Positions 15,885-24,634 are shown, counted from the stretch's first letter. The stretch: 64,000 nucleotides of DNA from Mogibacterium sp. (GCA_017510725.1 JAFWMD010000030.1:21150-85149), one strand, 5' to 3'. Numbers and translations: made by a program. Notes: generated by a model from the sequence alone, not told the origin.

Positions 15885-15926
15885 GGGTCGGAAGCCGCCT
15901 TAAGCACAGCGGAACGGAGACCCGAC
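15885..15926 (+). promoter_or_regulatory. Structured 5' leader before phosphofructokinase
   Basis: Between promoter and start codon, GGGTC (15885-15889) can pair with GACCC (15919-15923), or GTCGG (15887-15891) with CCGAC (15922-15926). These pairings exclude each other. An inner CCGC (15895-15898) pairs with GCGG (15909-15912). The ribosome site (GAAGGGAC) follows directly. It could tune translation; no known riboswitch class was recognised. Confidence 0.4.
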
Positions 15927-15942
15927 AGAAGGGACAACTTAT

Positions 15943-17190
15943 ATGAAAGGAAACTTAATAATCGGACAGTCCGGCGGACCTACCGCAGTAATCAATTCCA
16001 GCCTTGCAGGCGTTATTAAAGCCAGCTGGAAAGCAGGAATCAGAAGAATCTATGGAATGCACTATGGCATCGAAGGATTCCTGAACGAAGATATCGTAGA
16101 CATTGAAGACTATATCACGAGCGGACAGGATCTCTCACTGCTGAAGAGAACTCCGTCTTCATTCCTCGGCACATGCCGTTATAAACTGCCTCCTATTGAA
16201 GGCAATGAAAAGCTCTATGAGAAAATCTTCGACATACTCGACAAGAGAAACATCGAGTTCTTCCTCTACAACGGAGGAAACGATTCGATGGATACCATAA
16301 AGCAGCTTGCTGATTATGCTGTCACTCATCAGAAGAAGCAGAAGTTCATGGGTATTCCGAAGACTATCGACAACGACCTGCCTATGACTGACCACTGCCC
16401 TGGCTATGGCTCGGCTGCAAAGTATATCGCAACATCGATGAAAGAGATCATCAGAGACAACGAGAGCTACGGCGTATCAAAGCCGACTATCTGCATCGTT
16501 GAGATCATGGGCCGCCATGCCGGATGGCTCACAGCTGCAGCTGCTCTGTCAAAAGACATCGACTGCTCAGGACCTGACCTGATCTATCTGCCGGAAGTCA
16601 CATTTGATATCCATGACTTCATCGAAAGGGTAAAGAAACTCGCTAAGACCAAGAAGTCGGTCGTAATTGCTGTATCAGAAGGACTCAAGACTGCAGACGG
16701 CAAGTTCGTATGCGAGCTCGGAACTGTAAATGATCACGTAGATGCGTTTGGTCACAAGCAGCTTGCCGGTACAGCAGCTTATCTTGCAAGCCTTGTAACC
16801 CAACAGACAGGACTCAAGTCACGTTACATCGAGTTCTCATCACTTCAGAGATGCGCTGCTCACCTTGCTTCGAGAAGCGATTCTGATGAGGCATACAATG
16901 TCGGATACTTCGCTGCAAAAGCTGCTTTCGAAGGCAACACAGGCAAGATGGTAACCATTCAGGTCGACAGCAGGGAGCCTTATGTAGAGACTTATGACAT
17001 GTTCGACATTCATGAAGTAGCAAATGTTGAGCGTAAGGTGCCTCTGGACTGGATAATCAACGATGGTACTTATGTCAGCGACGAGTACCTTAAATATGCA
17101 AGGCCGTTCATTATTGGTCGTGTGGCACCGTATACTGCAGGTGGACTTCCGATTCATCTGACGATGACAAAGAAGAGAAATCATAAATAA
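15943..17190 (+). CDS. 6-phosphofructokinase, probably pyrophosphate-dependent
   Basis: 415 residues. It interconverts fructose-6-phosphate and fructose-1,6-bisphosphate. The N-terminal GQSGGPTAVINSS is the phosphoryl-donor loop. At residues 111-115 the sequence is GGNDS: Asp114 stands where ATP enzymes have Gly. At 139-145 PKTIDND has Lys140 where ATP enzymes have Gly. These two changes are the accepted signature of PPi-dependent enzymes; the first Asp of the usual GGDDS is Asn here. EIMGRHAGWL binds the sugar phosphate. The reaction with PPi is reversible, so the enzyme can serve glycolysis and gluconeogenesis. It has a strong promoter and a structured leader, and it is followed by a GNAT-like gene 19 bases on. 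Confidence 0.9.
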   Translation: MKGNLIIGQSGGPTAVINSSLAGVIKASWKAGIRRIYGMHYGIEGFLNEDIVDIEDYITSGQDLSLLKRTPSSFLGTCRYKLPPIEGNEKLYEKIFDILDKRNIEFFLYNGGNDSMDTIKQLADYAVTHQKKQKFMGIPKTIDNDLPMTDHCPGYGSAAKYIATSMKEIIRDNESYGVSKPTICIVEIMGRHAGWLTAAAALSKDIDCSGPDLIYLPEVTFDIHDFIERVKKLAKTKKSVVIAVSEGLKTADGKFVCELGTVNDHVDAFGHKQLAGTAAYLASLVTQQTGLKSRYIEFSSLQRCAAHLASRSDSDEAYNVGYFAAKAAFEGNTGKMVTIQVDSREPYVETYDMFDIHEVANVERKVPLDWIINDGTYVSDEYLKYARPFIIGRVAPYTAGGLPIHLTMTKKRNHK

Positions 17191-17209
17191 AAAAAGAACG
17201 GAGTATCTC

Positions 17210-18349
17210 TTGAAAGAAAATTTAACGATCAAAGAGGTAAAGACTAAGGCGGAGAGGAGAGTCTTCGTAGACTTTCCGAACCGCCTTTATCGTGACCATG
17301 AAAATTTTGTACCGGCATTCTATGGAGATGATATAGATGACTGGGATGAAAAGAAGAATCCTGCGTTTGAGTATTGCGAGGCAAAGTCCTGGCTTGCTTA
17401 CAGGGATGGAGAGGTAGTCGGCCGTATAGGCGCTATCCTGAGCCACGCTTCCAACGAGAAGTGGGGCACTAAACGCATGCGCTTTTCACAGGTGGATTTC
17501 ATAGATGACAGAGATGTATCCAGGGCTCTGTTCGATGAAGTGGAAAACTGGGCGAGAGAAAAGGGCATGAATGAAGTGCACGGACCGCTCGGCTTCTGCG
17601 ACCTGGACAGGGAAGGCATGCTGGTAGAAGGCTTTGATAAGCGCAGCATGTTCTACACTTATTACAATGATCCGTACTACATCGATCATCTCGAAGCTCT
17701 CGGGTATGTCAAGGATACCGACTGGATCGAGCATCTGATACCGCTCAACGGCTGGGACGATCCGAATTATAAAAGGCTCAAGAGGATCTCGGATGCCATG
17801 CTCAAGAGGACGGGCTTTCACAAGGTAGAGGTAAAGCACAAAGCACAGTACAAGCCTTATATCAAACAGGTCTTTGAACTTGTCAATGTAGCTTACGCAC
17901 ATCTTTATGGTGTTGTGGAACTGAACGAGAAGCAGATAAAGAAGTACACTAACAAATTCCTCCCGCTTGTAGATCCTGACTTTGTATGCCTGATAGTAGA
18001 TGATAACGATAAGCTCATGGGATTCGGAGTAGGAGCTCCGTCAACGGCTGATGCAATGCGCAAATGCGGCGGACATCTCATGCCGCTCGGATGGATCGGA
18101 CTCCTTAAGGCCCTCATGCAGAAGAAAGACACGCTCGACCTTCTGCTGATAGCGGTAAGGCCTGAGTATCAGAAGACAGGGCTCAACGGAGTTATCATGG
18201 AGCACCTGTTTGCGGGATGCAACAAAAACGGCATTCGCAAAGCCGAGACAGGGCCTCAGCTTGAGTGGAATACAAACGTGCATCACCAGTGGAAGATGTT
18301 CAACATAGAGCCACACAAGCGCAGACGCTGTTTCGTAAAGCATTTATAG
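17210..18349 (+). CDS. GNAT-like N-acetyltransferase family protein, substrate unknown
   Basis: 379 residues from TTG 17210, with AACGGAG six bases upstream; the sequence immediately follows the phosphofructokinase stop and no better start is seen. The N-terminal part holds a GNAT-like core (SWLAYRDGEVVGRIGAIL, then a motif with DVSRALFDEVENWAREKGM and EVHGPLGFCDLDREGML). The C-terminal half holds a second acetyltransferase-like fold (LMGFGVGAPSTADAM, ending FNIEPHKRRRCFVKHL). Family members of this length occur widely in anaerobes without a known substrate. Probable co-transcription with the phosphofructokinase is the only functional hint. No membrane segment or signal peptide. Confidence 0.7.
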   Translation: MKENLTIKEVKTKAERRVFVDFPNRLYRDHENFVPAFYGDDIDDWDEKKNPAFEYCEAKSWLAYRDGEVVGRIGAILSHASNEKWGTKRMRFSQVDFIDDRDVSRALFDEVENWAREKGMNEVHGPLGFCDLDREGMLVEGFDKRSMFYTYYNDPYYIDHLEALGYVKDTDWIEHLIPLNGWDDPNYKRLKRISDAMLKRTGFHKVEVKHKAQYKPYIKQVFELVNVAYAHLYGVVELNEKQIKKYTNKFLPLVDPDFVCLIVDDNDKLMGFGVGAPSTADAMRKCGGHLMPLGWIGLLKALMQKKDTLDLLLIAVRPEYQKTGLNGVIMEHLFAGCNKNGIRKAETGPQLEWNTNVHHQWKMFNIEPHKRRRCFVKHL

Positions 18350-18357
18350 GCAAACTA

Positions 18358-18383
18358 AGAGCCCGGTTTCCGGGCTCTTTTAG
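18358..18383 (+). terminator. Terminator between convergent genes
   Basis: AGAGCCCGG (18358-18366) and CCGGGCTCT (18370-18378) form a perfect stem with a TTT loop, followed by TTTAGTT. It separates the GNAT gene from the convergent ABC transporter. Confidence 0.85.
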
Positions 18384-20168
18384 TTATATCGTGAGATTGT
18401 ACATGTCTGCGTATATGCCGCCTTTTTTTAGAAGATCATCGTGAGAACCTTCTTCGACGATGCCGTCTTCCGTAAGCACCACGATGCGGTCAGCATTTTT
18501 TACAGTTGACAGTCTGTGTGCGATAGTGATGGTAGTGCGGCCTTTTGCCAGTTCTGACAGCGACTCCTGAACGTAGCGTTCGCTCTCATTGTCCAGGGAT
18601 GAGGTCGCTTCATCGAGTATCAGGATAGGCGGGTTCTTTAAGAATACCCTGGCTATGCTTATGCGCTGTTTCTGACCTCCTGAGAGTCTTGCGCCCCGCT
18701 CGCCTACATAAGTGTCGTAACCTTCAGCCAGCTCATTGATGAATTCATCCGCTCCGGCGAGCTTTGCCGCTTCTATGATTTCTTCACGGCTTGCACCCGG
18801 TTTTCCATATTCGATGTTGCCTGCTACGGTGTCAGAGAAGAGATACACATCCTGCTGCATCATGCCGATTTTAGTACGCAGTGAGCGCACTTTGTAGTCG
18901 CGGATATCCCTGCCATCAACGAGTACTGCGCCGCTGCTGACATCGTAGAAACGAGGGATCAGATTGCAGAAGGTAGTTTTGCCTGCGCCGCTTGGGCCGA
19001 CTACTGCCACGTTTTCTCCGCTTGCGATACGGATGTTTATATGGCTGAGCACCTGTGCTCCGGCAGGCGTGCTGTGTTCGGAGTCGCCTTTCCCTGCCTC
19101 ATAAGAGAATGAGACATCACGGAATTCGATGTCTCCACGCACTTGTTCCGGCATGTCAATGGCTCCCGGAGAATCTTCTATCTCAATCTCGGTATCCATT
19201 ATCTCGACGAATCGTTCGATGCCTGTTATGCCGCGCTGGAACTGCTCGGTGAATTCGACTACGCGCCGTACAGACTCAAGCAGGACCGCTACGTACATAA
19301 GATACGCAATGAAGTCGCCGGCGGTGATTAGCCCTCGTATGAGGGCAAGCGAACCGAAGAACACGATAGAGATGTACATCAGACCGTCGAAAAGGCGGGT
19401 GACACCCCTGAATCCTGCCATGTTCCTATAGCCTACCTTTTTTGTCGTCAGGAACCGTTCATTTCCTTCTTCAAAGCGCTTTTCTTCTACATCCTCGTTG
19501 GCAAATGACTTGGATACACGGATGCCAAGAAGACTGTCCTCAACATGAGAGTTGATCTCTCCGAGTTCTGAACGCTGCCATTTGAATGCATTACGCATTC
19601 TCACCCTGAACTTCATTGCACATACGAGCATGATAGGTATGAGCGCAAAGAGCAGCAGTGTCAGAGGCACGTTCACCTGTATCAGAACTGTGAAAGCCAC
19701 AACGATCTTGACAGCTGCGATGAAGTATTCCTCAGGGCAATGGTGGGCGAATTCGGTTATGTCAAACAGGTCGGTAGTGATACGCGATATCAGCTGACCT
19801 GTCTTGTTGCTGTTGTAGTATCCGTATGAGAGCTCCTGGAATTTCGCAAAGAGATCACGTCGCATATCCTTTTCGATCTGCGCGCCCATGATGTGGCCGC
19901 GGTTCTGCATGTAGTAATTGGCAGCCACGTCTATGATTCTGAGTACGATGTACAGCAGGGTGATGCGGACAACCAGAGATGCTGTAAGGTCTGAAGGGGA
20001 GGCGGTCACCGTGTTTGTAATGAATCTTACTATCACAGGCAGCACAAGGTCGCATACGCTCGTGAGCGATGCGCAGAAAAGATCAAAAACAAGTATGTAC
20101 CAGTATGGCTTAAAATACGGGTAGAATCTTTTTAGCAGGTATTTTGTCGGCATCTGTTTCTGTTCCAT
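18384..20168 (-). CDS. ABC exporter, fused membrane and ATPase domains
   Basis: 594 residues from ATG 20168. A type IV ABC half-transporter: a six-helix membrane domain (about 15-310) with the coupling stretch KFQELSYGYYNSNKTGQL, then an ATPase domain with Walker A VVGPSGAGKTT, Q-loop GMMQQDVYLFSD, signature LSGGQKQRISIA and Walker B ILILDEATSSLD. It would act as a homodimer, exporting lipid, drug or peptide; the substrate is not deducible. None of the possible starts (20186, 20168 or 20153) has a good ribosome site. On the minus strand TATAAT lies nine bases before 20168, so the mRNA may be nearly leaderless. Divergent from yitT across a shared inverted repeat. Confidence 0.88.
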   Translation of the reverse strand: MEQKQMPTKYLLKRFYPYFKPYWYILVFDLFCASLTSVCDLVLPVIVRFITNTVTASPSDLTASLVVRITLLYIVLRIIDVAANYYMQNRGHIMGAQIEKDMRRDLFAKFQELSYGYYNSNKTGQLISRITTDLFDITEFAHHCPEEYFIAAVKIVVAFTVLIQVNVPLTLLLFALIPIMLVCAMKFRVRMRNAFKWQRSELGEINSHVEDSLLGIRVSKSFANEDVEEKRFEEGNERFLTTKKVGYRNMAGFRGVTRLFDGLMYISIVFFGSLALIRGLITAGDFIAYLMYVAVLLESVRRVVEFTEQFQRGITGIERFVEIMDTEIEIEDSPGAIDMPEQVRGDIEFRDVSFSYEAGKGDSEHSTPAGAQVLSHINIRIASGENVAVVGPSGAGKTTFCNLIPRFYDVSSGAVLVDGRDIRDYKVRSLRTKIGMMQQDVYLFSDTVAGNIEYGKPGASREEIIEAAKLAGADEFINELAEGYDTYVGERGARLSGGQKQRISIARVFLKNPPILILDEATSSLDNESERYVQESLSELAKGRTTITIAHRLSTVKNADRIVVLTEDGIVEEGSHDDLLKKGGIYADMYNLTI

Positions 20169-20206
20169 AATGAGGCAATTATACATTATTTGTTGAAGAT
20201 TGATTC

Positions 20207-20237
20207 AGTTTCTAATAAAATTAATCAGTTAGAAACT
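20207..20237. promoter_or_regulatory. Inverted repeat in the divergent ABC exporter / YitT promoter region
   Basis: AGTTTCTAA (20207-20215) and TTAGAAACT (20229-20237) are exact complements separated by 13 bases. The site lies midway in the 91-base divergent spacer, suitable for a dimeric repressor controlling both genes. Confidence 0.5.
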
Positions 20238-20259
20238 TTATTACCCGGAAGGCACAGAA

Positions 20260-21138
20260 ATGGAACTTAGCAGAAAGAAGATCGACCGCATTCTTATGAC
20301 GGTGATCGGAAATGTACTATACGCCGGAGGCGTGAATCTTATGATAAACCCTATACATCTTTACAGTGGAGGGTTTACAGGAATCGCCCAGCTGATAAGA
20401 CTGTTCCTTACCGGTTTTCTGCACATCCCTGAGATACCCGGCCTGGATTACATGGGAATCATCTATTTTGCCATAAACATCCCGTTGTTTTTCATGGCTT
20501 ACAGGGTGATGGGCCGCAAGTTCTGCATCACCACGCTCATTTCAATCGCCATGGCTTCAGCCTTTCTTGCCATAATTCCCGTACCGGCGGTTCCTATAGT
20601 TGAGGATCGCATTCTGGCGTCGGTCGTCGGAGGCCTCGGAAGCGGAGTCGGAGCAGGACTGGTGCTGAGAGCAGGGAGCTCACAGGGCGGTCAGGATGTC
20701 ATAGGAGTATGTCTTGCGAAGACACACCCGAATTTCAAGGTGGGCACGATTGGCATAATCATAAGCATCTGCATCTATGCTATATGTCTCTTCATATATG
20801 ACATACCTACAGTGCTGTACTCCATCATATTTGCAGTCATAACGGGCCTTGGCATCGACAGAGTGCACGTGCAGAACATAAAGCAGGAATGCATGATCTT
20901 CACCAAAAAACCGGGGCTTTCAGATGCAATACTGCACGATCTCAACAGAGGCGTAACGGTATGGGAAGGCGAAGGAGCATACACAGGAGAGGACACACAC
21001 GTACTGGTGACTGTCATCAGCAAATACGAGGAGCCTCACCTGAGAGAGCTCATCGCAAAGCATGATGAAAATGCCTTCATGATAATCAGCGATAACATCA
21101 GAGTCGTAGGACTCTTTCAGAAGAGATTCACGGAGTGA
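20260..21138 (+). CDS. YitT family membrane protein (DUF161 plus DUF2179)
   Basis: 292 residues with GGAAGG upstream. The N-terminal 205 residues carry five or six membrane helices with the family motif HLYSGGFTGIAQL and a Gly-rich segment GGLGSGVGAGLVLRAGSSQ. The last 85 residues are the soluble DUF2179 domain (LHDLNRGVTVWEGEGAYTG, then VLVTVISKYEEPHLRELI), which resembles a small-molecule-sensing module. YitT proteins are common in Bacillota and their transport substrate is not established. Divergent from an ABC exporter, with a palindrome between the two. Confidence 0.9.
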   Translation: MELSRKKIDRILMTVIGNVLYAGGVNLMINPIHLYSGGFTGIAQLIRLFLTGFLHIPEIPGLDYMGIIYFAINIPLFFMAYRVMGRKFCITTLISIAMASAFLAIIPVPAVPIVEDRILASVVGGLGSGVGAGLVLRAGSSQGGQDVIGVCLAKTHPNFKVGTIGIIISICIYAICLFIYDIPTVLYSIIFAVITGLGIDRVHVQNIKQECMIFTKKPGLSDAILHDLNRGVTVWEGEGAYTGEDTHVLVTVISKYEEPHLRELIAKHDENAFMIISDNIRVVGLFQKRFTE

Positions 21139-21144
21139 TAAAAT
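21137..21144 (+). promoter_or_regulatory. Possible extended -10 for a leaderless transcript
   Basis: TGATAAAAT starts within the yitT stop region; TAAAAT (21139-21144) ends six bases before the ATG at 21151. With a usual start distance, transcription would begin at the ATG itself. There is no ribosome binding site. Confidence 0.3.
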
Positions 21145-21150
21145 ACACAA

Positions 21151-21348
21151 ATGTTCATCTTTAAGATTTTACTGATAATACTGATAGCACTGCCGGTCAT
21201 CGCGCTTGCGTCATACTTCTATTCACAGATGCTCAGCTTTATCAAGACTAAAAACGCGATCGAGGACGAAGCAATCAGACAGAGCGCTGAAGAATCGAAA
21301 ACCGCGCAGAAAGGCAAAAAGAGCAAAGAGAAGGAGAAGAAGAAATGA
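21151..21348 (+). CDS. Small single-pass membrane protein, unknown function
   Basis: 65 residues. An N-terminal hydrophobic helix (FIFKILLIILIALPVIAL, about 2-22) is followed by a charged, Lys/Glu-rich tail ending in KSKEKEKKK. The TGA overlaps the ATG of tmk by four bases and its last codons form the tmk ribosome site (AAGGAG), so translation of tmk may be coupled to it. No ribosome site precedes its ATG; an extended -10 six bases upstream suggests a leaderless mRNA. I do not recognise a family. The coupling and membrane pattern support a real gene, but the basic tail could partly be an accident of a purine-rich region. Confidence 0.55.
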   Translation: MFIFKILLIILIALPVIALASYFYSQMLSFIKTKNAIEDEAIRQSAEESKTAQKGKKSKEKEKKK

Positions 21349-21974
21349 GGGGCTTGTTTATTACGCTTGAGGGCGGCGATGGCTCCGGCAAATCGACACA
21401 GATAAGAAACATTGAAAGGTTCTTTGCTGATAAGGGCCTGCTTGTGCTGCACACGAGGGAACCTGGTGGACCGCGTATAAGCGAGAAGCTCAGGGAGATC
21501 CTGCTGGATACTGAAAACACAGATATGGACGCAGTGACTGAGATGTTCATTTACGCTGCTTCCAGGGCGCAGCATGTGAGAGAAACGGTGATCCCGGCTC
21601 TGGAGCGGGGAGAGGTAGTTATCTGCGACCGCTTCGTCGACTCTTCGATTGCTTATCAGGCATACGGAAGACGCCTTGGCGACATGGTGGCAGAAGTAAA
21701 TAAATATGCCACGGGTGGTCTCAGTCCGGATCTCACTATCTGGCTCGACATAGACCCTGAGACGGGCAAGGCCAGAGCTTCGGGTGACAAGGGGCCGGAC
21801 AGGCTCGATCTCGAATCATCGGATTTCCATGAAAGAGTCCGTGAAGGCTACAAGGCTATCTCGGAGAACGAGCCGGAGAGATTCAAAAGGATAGATGCTA
21901 CCGGTTCCATTGATGAGATAAAGGAAAAAATCTACAGCTGCCTGGAGGAGCTCTGCGGGGAAAGATGCATCTGA
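21345..21974 (+). CDS. tmk: Thymidylate kinase
   Basis: 209 residues. It phosphorylates dTMP to dTDP for DNA synthesis. The P-loop is LEGGDGSGKSTQ, the dTMP-binding DRFVDSSIAYQAYGR and the REPGGPRISEKLR stretch are standard, and the lid region reads KASGDKGPDRL (as ARASGDKGPDRLDLE). AAGGAG is present within the preceding small gene. The stop overlaps holB by ten bases. The order tmk, holB, ricT (yaaT), methyltransferase is the conserved Bacillota replication-associated cluster. Confidence 0.97.
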   Translation: MRGLFITLEGGDGSGKSTQIRNIERFFADKGLLVLHTREPGGPRISEKLREILLDTENTDMDAVTEMFIYAASRAQHVRETVIPALERGEVVICDRFVDSSIAYQAYGRRLGDMVAEVNKYATGGLSPDLTIWLDIDPETGKARASGDKGPDRLDLESSDFHERVREGYKAISENEPERFKRIDATGSIDEIKEKIYSCLEELCGERCI

Positions 21975-22756
21975 ATGCCATTATCAAAAGCATCGCAGGC
22001 GGAGCAAGCTCTGCTCACGCGTACATAGTGGAAGGCAAGGCCGGCAGCGGAAGAGAAGACTTCATAAGAAGGCTGGCCATGGGCCTTGAATGCAGCTGCG
22101 GAGATGTTTCGGCGAGGCCGTGCGGCAGCTGTGATGCGTGCAGGCAGGTCGCGGCAGGTTCATCCATGGATATAGTCCGCATGCAGATGAGCGGAAAGAA
22201 CGGTTACAAAACGGAAGATGCCAATGCTTTCAGTAGCAGGCTCGACATGGGCGCCTATGGAAGATACCTGATCGGTATTATTGATGATGCCGACAGCATG
22301 AGCGAGACAGTGCAGAACAAGTTGCTCAAGACTCTCGAGGAACCGCGTCCCGATGTCATTTTGCTGCTCGGGACATCCAATCCGGACCACCTTCTTAGCA
22401 CGGTAAGGTCGAGATGCAGCAGCATAAGGATGCAGACAGTTCAGGACGATTCTTCCGACGGAGATGAAAGCGAAAAGGCAGTAGCTTTAAAGGCAGCAGC
22501 GGAGATGCTTGGCGGTGAAGGAGCCTTCTGCGAATTCAGGGAAGCCATCGAAAAGTGTGTAAAAACACGCGGTGATGCGCTTCTGCTTATAGATCATGCG
22601 GAAGATATGTTCCGCGAACGCATGCTGTCAGGAGACGTGCCGTCAGCAATGGCAGACAGGCTTGAACTGTGTGAAAAGGCACGTACTGACATCGAAAGGG
22701 ACATGGACAGAAACAAAGCTCTTAAGAGACTTCGCCTGGAGCTCACGGGGCATTGA
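21965..22756 (+). CDS. holB: DNA polymerase III delta' subunit
   Basis: 263 residues, shorter than the roughly 330 of many homologues. It is an AAA+ subunit of the clamp loader. The N-terminal HAYIVEGKAGSGRED is a degenerate P-loop, as expected for delta'. A zinc module follows (CSCGDVSARPCGSCDAC). The central IGIIDDADSMSETVQNKLLKTLEEP and STVRSRCSSIRMQ are the standard Walker B-like and SRC-type motifs. The C-terminal domain is short. It overlaps tmk by ten bases and ends 17 bases before ricT. Identification rests on motifs and conserved neighbours. Confidence 0.92.
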   Translation: MHLNAIIKSIAGGASSAHAYIVEGKAGSGREDFIRRLAMGLECSCGDVSARPCGSCDACRQVAAGSSMDIVRMQMSGKNGYKTEDANAFSSRLDMGAYGRYLIGIIDDADSMSETVQNKLLKTLEEPRPDVILLLGTSNPDHLLSTVRSRCSSIRMQTVQDDSSDGDESEKAVALKAAAEMLGGEGAFCEFREAIEKCVKTRGDALLLIDHAEDMFRERMLSGDVPSAMADRLELCEKARTDIERDMDRNKALKRLRLELTGH

Positions 22757-22773
22757 CAGGGAGGATATTCAGA

Positions 22774-23715
22774 ATGGTTGAAATAGTCGGAGTCGGATTT
22801 GTGAAGACCGGCAAAACATATTACTTTGACCCGGTAGGGAAAAGCTATGAACTCGGAGACATGGTCATTGTTGAAACGGCAAGAGGCATGGAACTCGGTC
22901 ATATTCTCATTGCAAACAGAGAGATCGATGAATCCGAGCTTGTTGCTGAACTGAAGCCTGTAGAGCGCAAGGCAACGGATGCTGATCTCAAAAAATACCA
23001 TGAGAATCTCGCGAAGAGAGAGGATGCTCTTAAGGTCTGCGCAGAAAAGATAGAGAAGCACGGACTCGAGATGAAGCTCATCGATGTAGAGTTCATGATC
23101 GACGGTTCAAAAATAGTGTTCTACTTCTCAGCAGACGGCAGAGTCGATTTCAGGGAGCTGGCTAAGGACCTCGCCGGACACTTCAAAAACAGAATAGAAC
23201 TCAGACAGATCGGTGTAAGGGACGAAGCGAGGATACTCGGCGGCATTGGCATCTGCGGAAGACCTCTTTGCTGCAGCAAGTGGCTTTCGGATTTCCACCC
23301 GGTATCGATCAAGATGGCAAAGCAACAGAATCTCTCGCTCAACCCGTCGAAGATCTCCGGTACCTGCGGAAGACTCATGTGCTGCCTCAATTTTGAGGAT
23401 AAGACTTACAAGGAACTCCGCAAGGGCATGCCGAAAGACAACGAGAGAGTCGAGACGCCTGACGGACTGGCAAAAGTAGTCAACGTAGATTACTTCAATG
23501 GAAAGGTAAATACGCGTGCCATCGAAAAGGATCCTGAGACCGGTGAAGAAGTCTTCTCACAGGAGATCCATTCCTTCAGGAAAGAAGAGATAAAGAGGAT
23601 CGGAAAGAATGCAGGAAAAGACCGCACGGAAGATCTGCCGCTCGAGGTCATGTTCGATTCTGAGGTCGATGATGAAGAGATACGCGAGCTCGAGGAGCTC
23701 ATGAGAGAGTTCTGA
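22774..23715 (+). CDS. ricT: PSP1-domain protein RicT (YaaT)
   Basis: 313 residues from ATG 22774, with GGGAGG eight bases upstream; a TTG at 22753 lacks one. The PSP1 domain covers most of the first 240 residues. Two Cys-rich motifs, GICGRPLCCSKWL and CGRLMCCLNFE, match the cysteines of RicT, which with RicA and RicF forms an iron-sulfur complex that guides RNase Y and affects mRNA maturation, biofilm and competence in Bacillus. The C-terminal tail is acidic (EVDDEEIRELEELMREF). It lies in the usual place between holB and the methyltransferase, with its stop overlapping the next ATG. Confidence 0.9.
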   Translation: MVEIVGVGFVKTGKTYYFDPVGKSYELGDMVIVETARGMELGHILIANREIDESELVAELKPVERKATDADLKKYHENLAKREDALKVCAEKIEKHGLEMKLIDVEFMIDGSKIVFYFSADGRVDFRELAKDLAGHFKNRIELRQIGVRDEARILGGIGICGRPLCCSKWLSDFHPVSIKMAKQQNLSLNPSKISGTCGRLMCCLNFEDKTYKELRKGMPKDNERVETPDGLAKVVNVDYFNGKVNTRAIEKDPETGEEVFSQEIHSFRKEEIKRIGKNAGKDRTEDLPLEVMFDSEVDDEEIRELEELMREF

Positions 23716-24461
23716 TGGAGAGGACAGACGACACCGGATTCGGAGGCATCCAAGTGATCCAGAACAAAGGCTCAGGATACGGCGTAGATGCTGTGCTTCT
23801 TGCTGCATTTGCAGCAGGCGAGACAGGTGCAAAAGGACTCCCTGCCAGACCGGCAAAGCCTCTCAGGATAGCCGACCTCGGCACCGGATGCGGAGTGGCA
23901 GCATTCATCCTTCATCACAAACTCGGCGGAGCTGTCATGACCGGTTATGACATAAACCCGAACGCCATTGACAGAGCGGAGAGGGCATGCCTTATGAATG
24001 GCCTTTCCGGTGATATTGATTTCGTCTGTACCGACATAAAGGCTATAGAAGCATCAGCTGCTTTCGATGCGGTTATCACCAATCCACCGTACTTCAGGAG
24101 AACGCCTGATGAGCCGGGCGCAGCCGATCCCGATGAAAGATATGTAGCCAGGCATGAGACTACTGCAGACATCTCTGACTTCGCAGCTGTATCATCCGGA
24201 TTGCTCAGAGCGGGAGGCCACCTGTATATGGTCCACAGGCCTGACAGACTGGCAGACATAATCACTGAAATGAGAGCTGCCGGCATTGAACCTAAAGAAT
24301 TGCAATTCGTGGTGCCGAAAGAAGGCAGGGCAGCTAATATAGTGCTCATACACAGTGTAAAGGGAGCGGGAGCAGAACTGCGAATGCTGCCGCAGATAGC
24401 TGTACATACAGCTGAAGGCGGTTATACTGAGGATATACTCAGAATATATGAGAGAATATAA
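23715..24461 (+). CDS. Class I methyltransferase, TrmN6/YabB-like
   Basis: 248 residues, starting on the last base of the ricT stop. The AdoMet loop is IADLGTGCGVAAF, the acidic residue lies in GYDINPNAID, and the catalytic NPPY of N6-adenine methyltransferases is seen in VITNPPYFRR. Homologues at this position (YabB) or of this length (TrmN6) modify adenine-37 of a tRNA. The gene that usually follows (rsmI) is not present; a terminator closes the cluster. tRNA as substrate is known for TrmN6 and inferred here. Confidence 0.88.
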   Translation: MERTDDTGFGGIQVIQNKGSGYGVDAVLLAAFAAGETGAKGLPARPAKPLRIADLGTGCGVAAFILHHKLGGAVMTGYDINPNAIDRAERACLMNGLSGDIDFVCTDIKAIEASAAFDAVITNPPYFRRTPDEPGAADPDERYVARHETTADISDFAAVSSGLLRAGGHLYMVHRPDRLADIITEMRAAGIEPKELQFVVPKEGRAANIVLIHSVKGAGAELRMLPQIAVHTAEGGYTEDILRIYERI

Positions 24462-24511
24462 GCCCGCAGCGGAGTTCGCACGCAAAGCCGGAAACCAAAG
24501 CGGGCTTTTTT
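24462..24511 (+). terminator. Terminator of the tmk-holB-ricT cluster
   Basis: GCCCGC (24462-24467) pairs with GCGGGC (24500-24505), with an AT/GC-rich inner loop, followed by six T. Confidence 0.75.
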
Positions 24512-24544
24512 GTGTCCTTTTTTGCGTTGCAGGAGGCGCTTTGC

Positions 24545-24573
24545 TTGAATAGAGAGACGCTTCAATATATAAT
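24545..24573 (+). promoter_or_regulatory. Promoter of the DUF948-like gene pair
   Basis: TTGAAT (24545-24550), 17 bases, TATAAT (24568-24573). The next start codon is about 60 bases on. Confidence 0.7.
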
Positions 24574-24634
24574 ATTCTCAATAAGTGCGGGCATTTTCGG
24601 ATGGCTTGTAATGTAAGAGAGAAGGAGAATGCAT

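Noticed and set aside
15885-15926. ZTP or guanidine riboswitch before phosphofructokinase
   Set aside because: Only a short GGGTCGG-like start resembles the ZTP class; the required pseudoknot sequence and loop motifs are missing.
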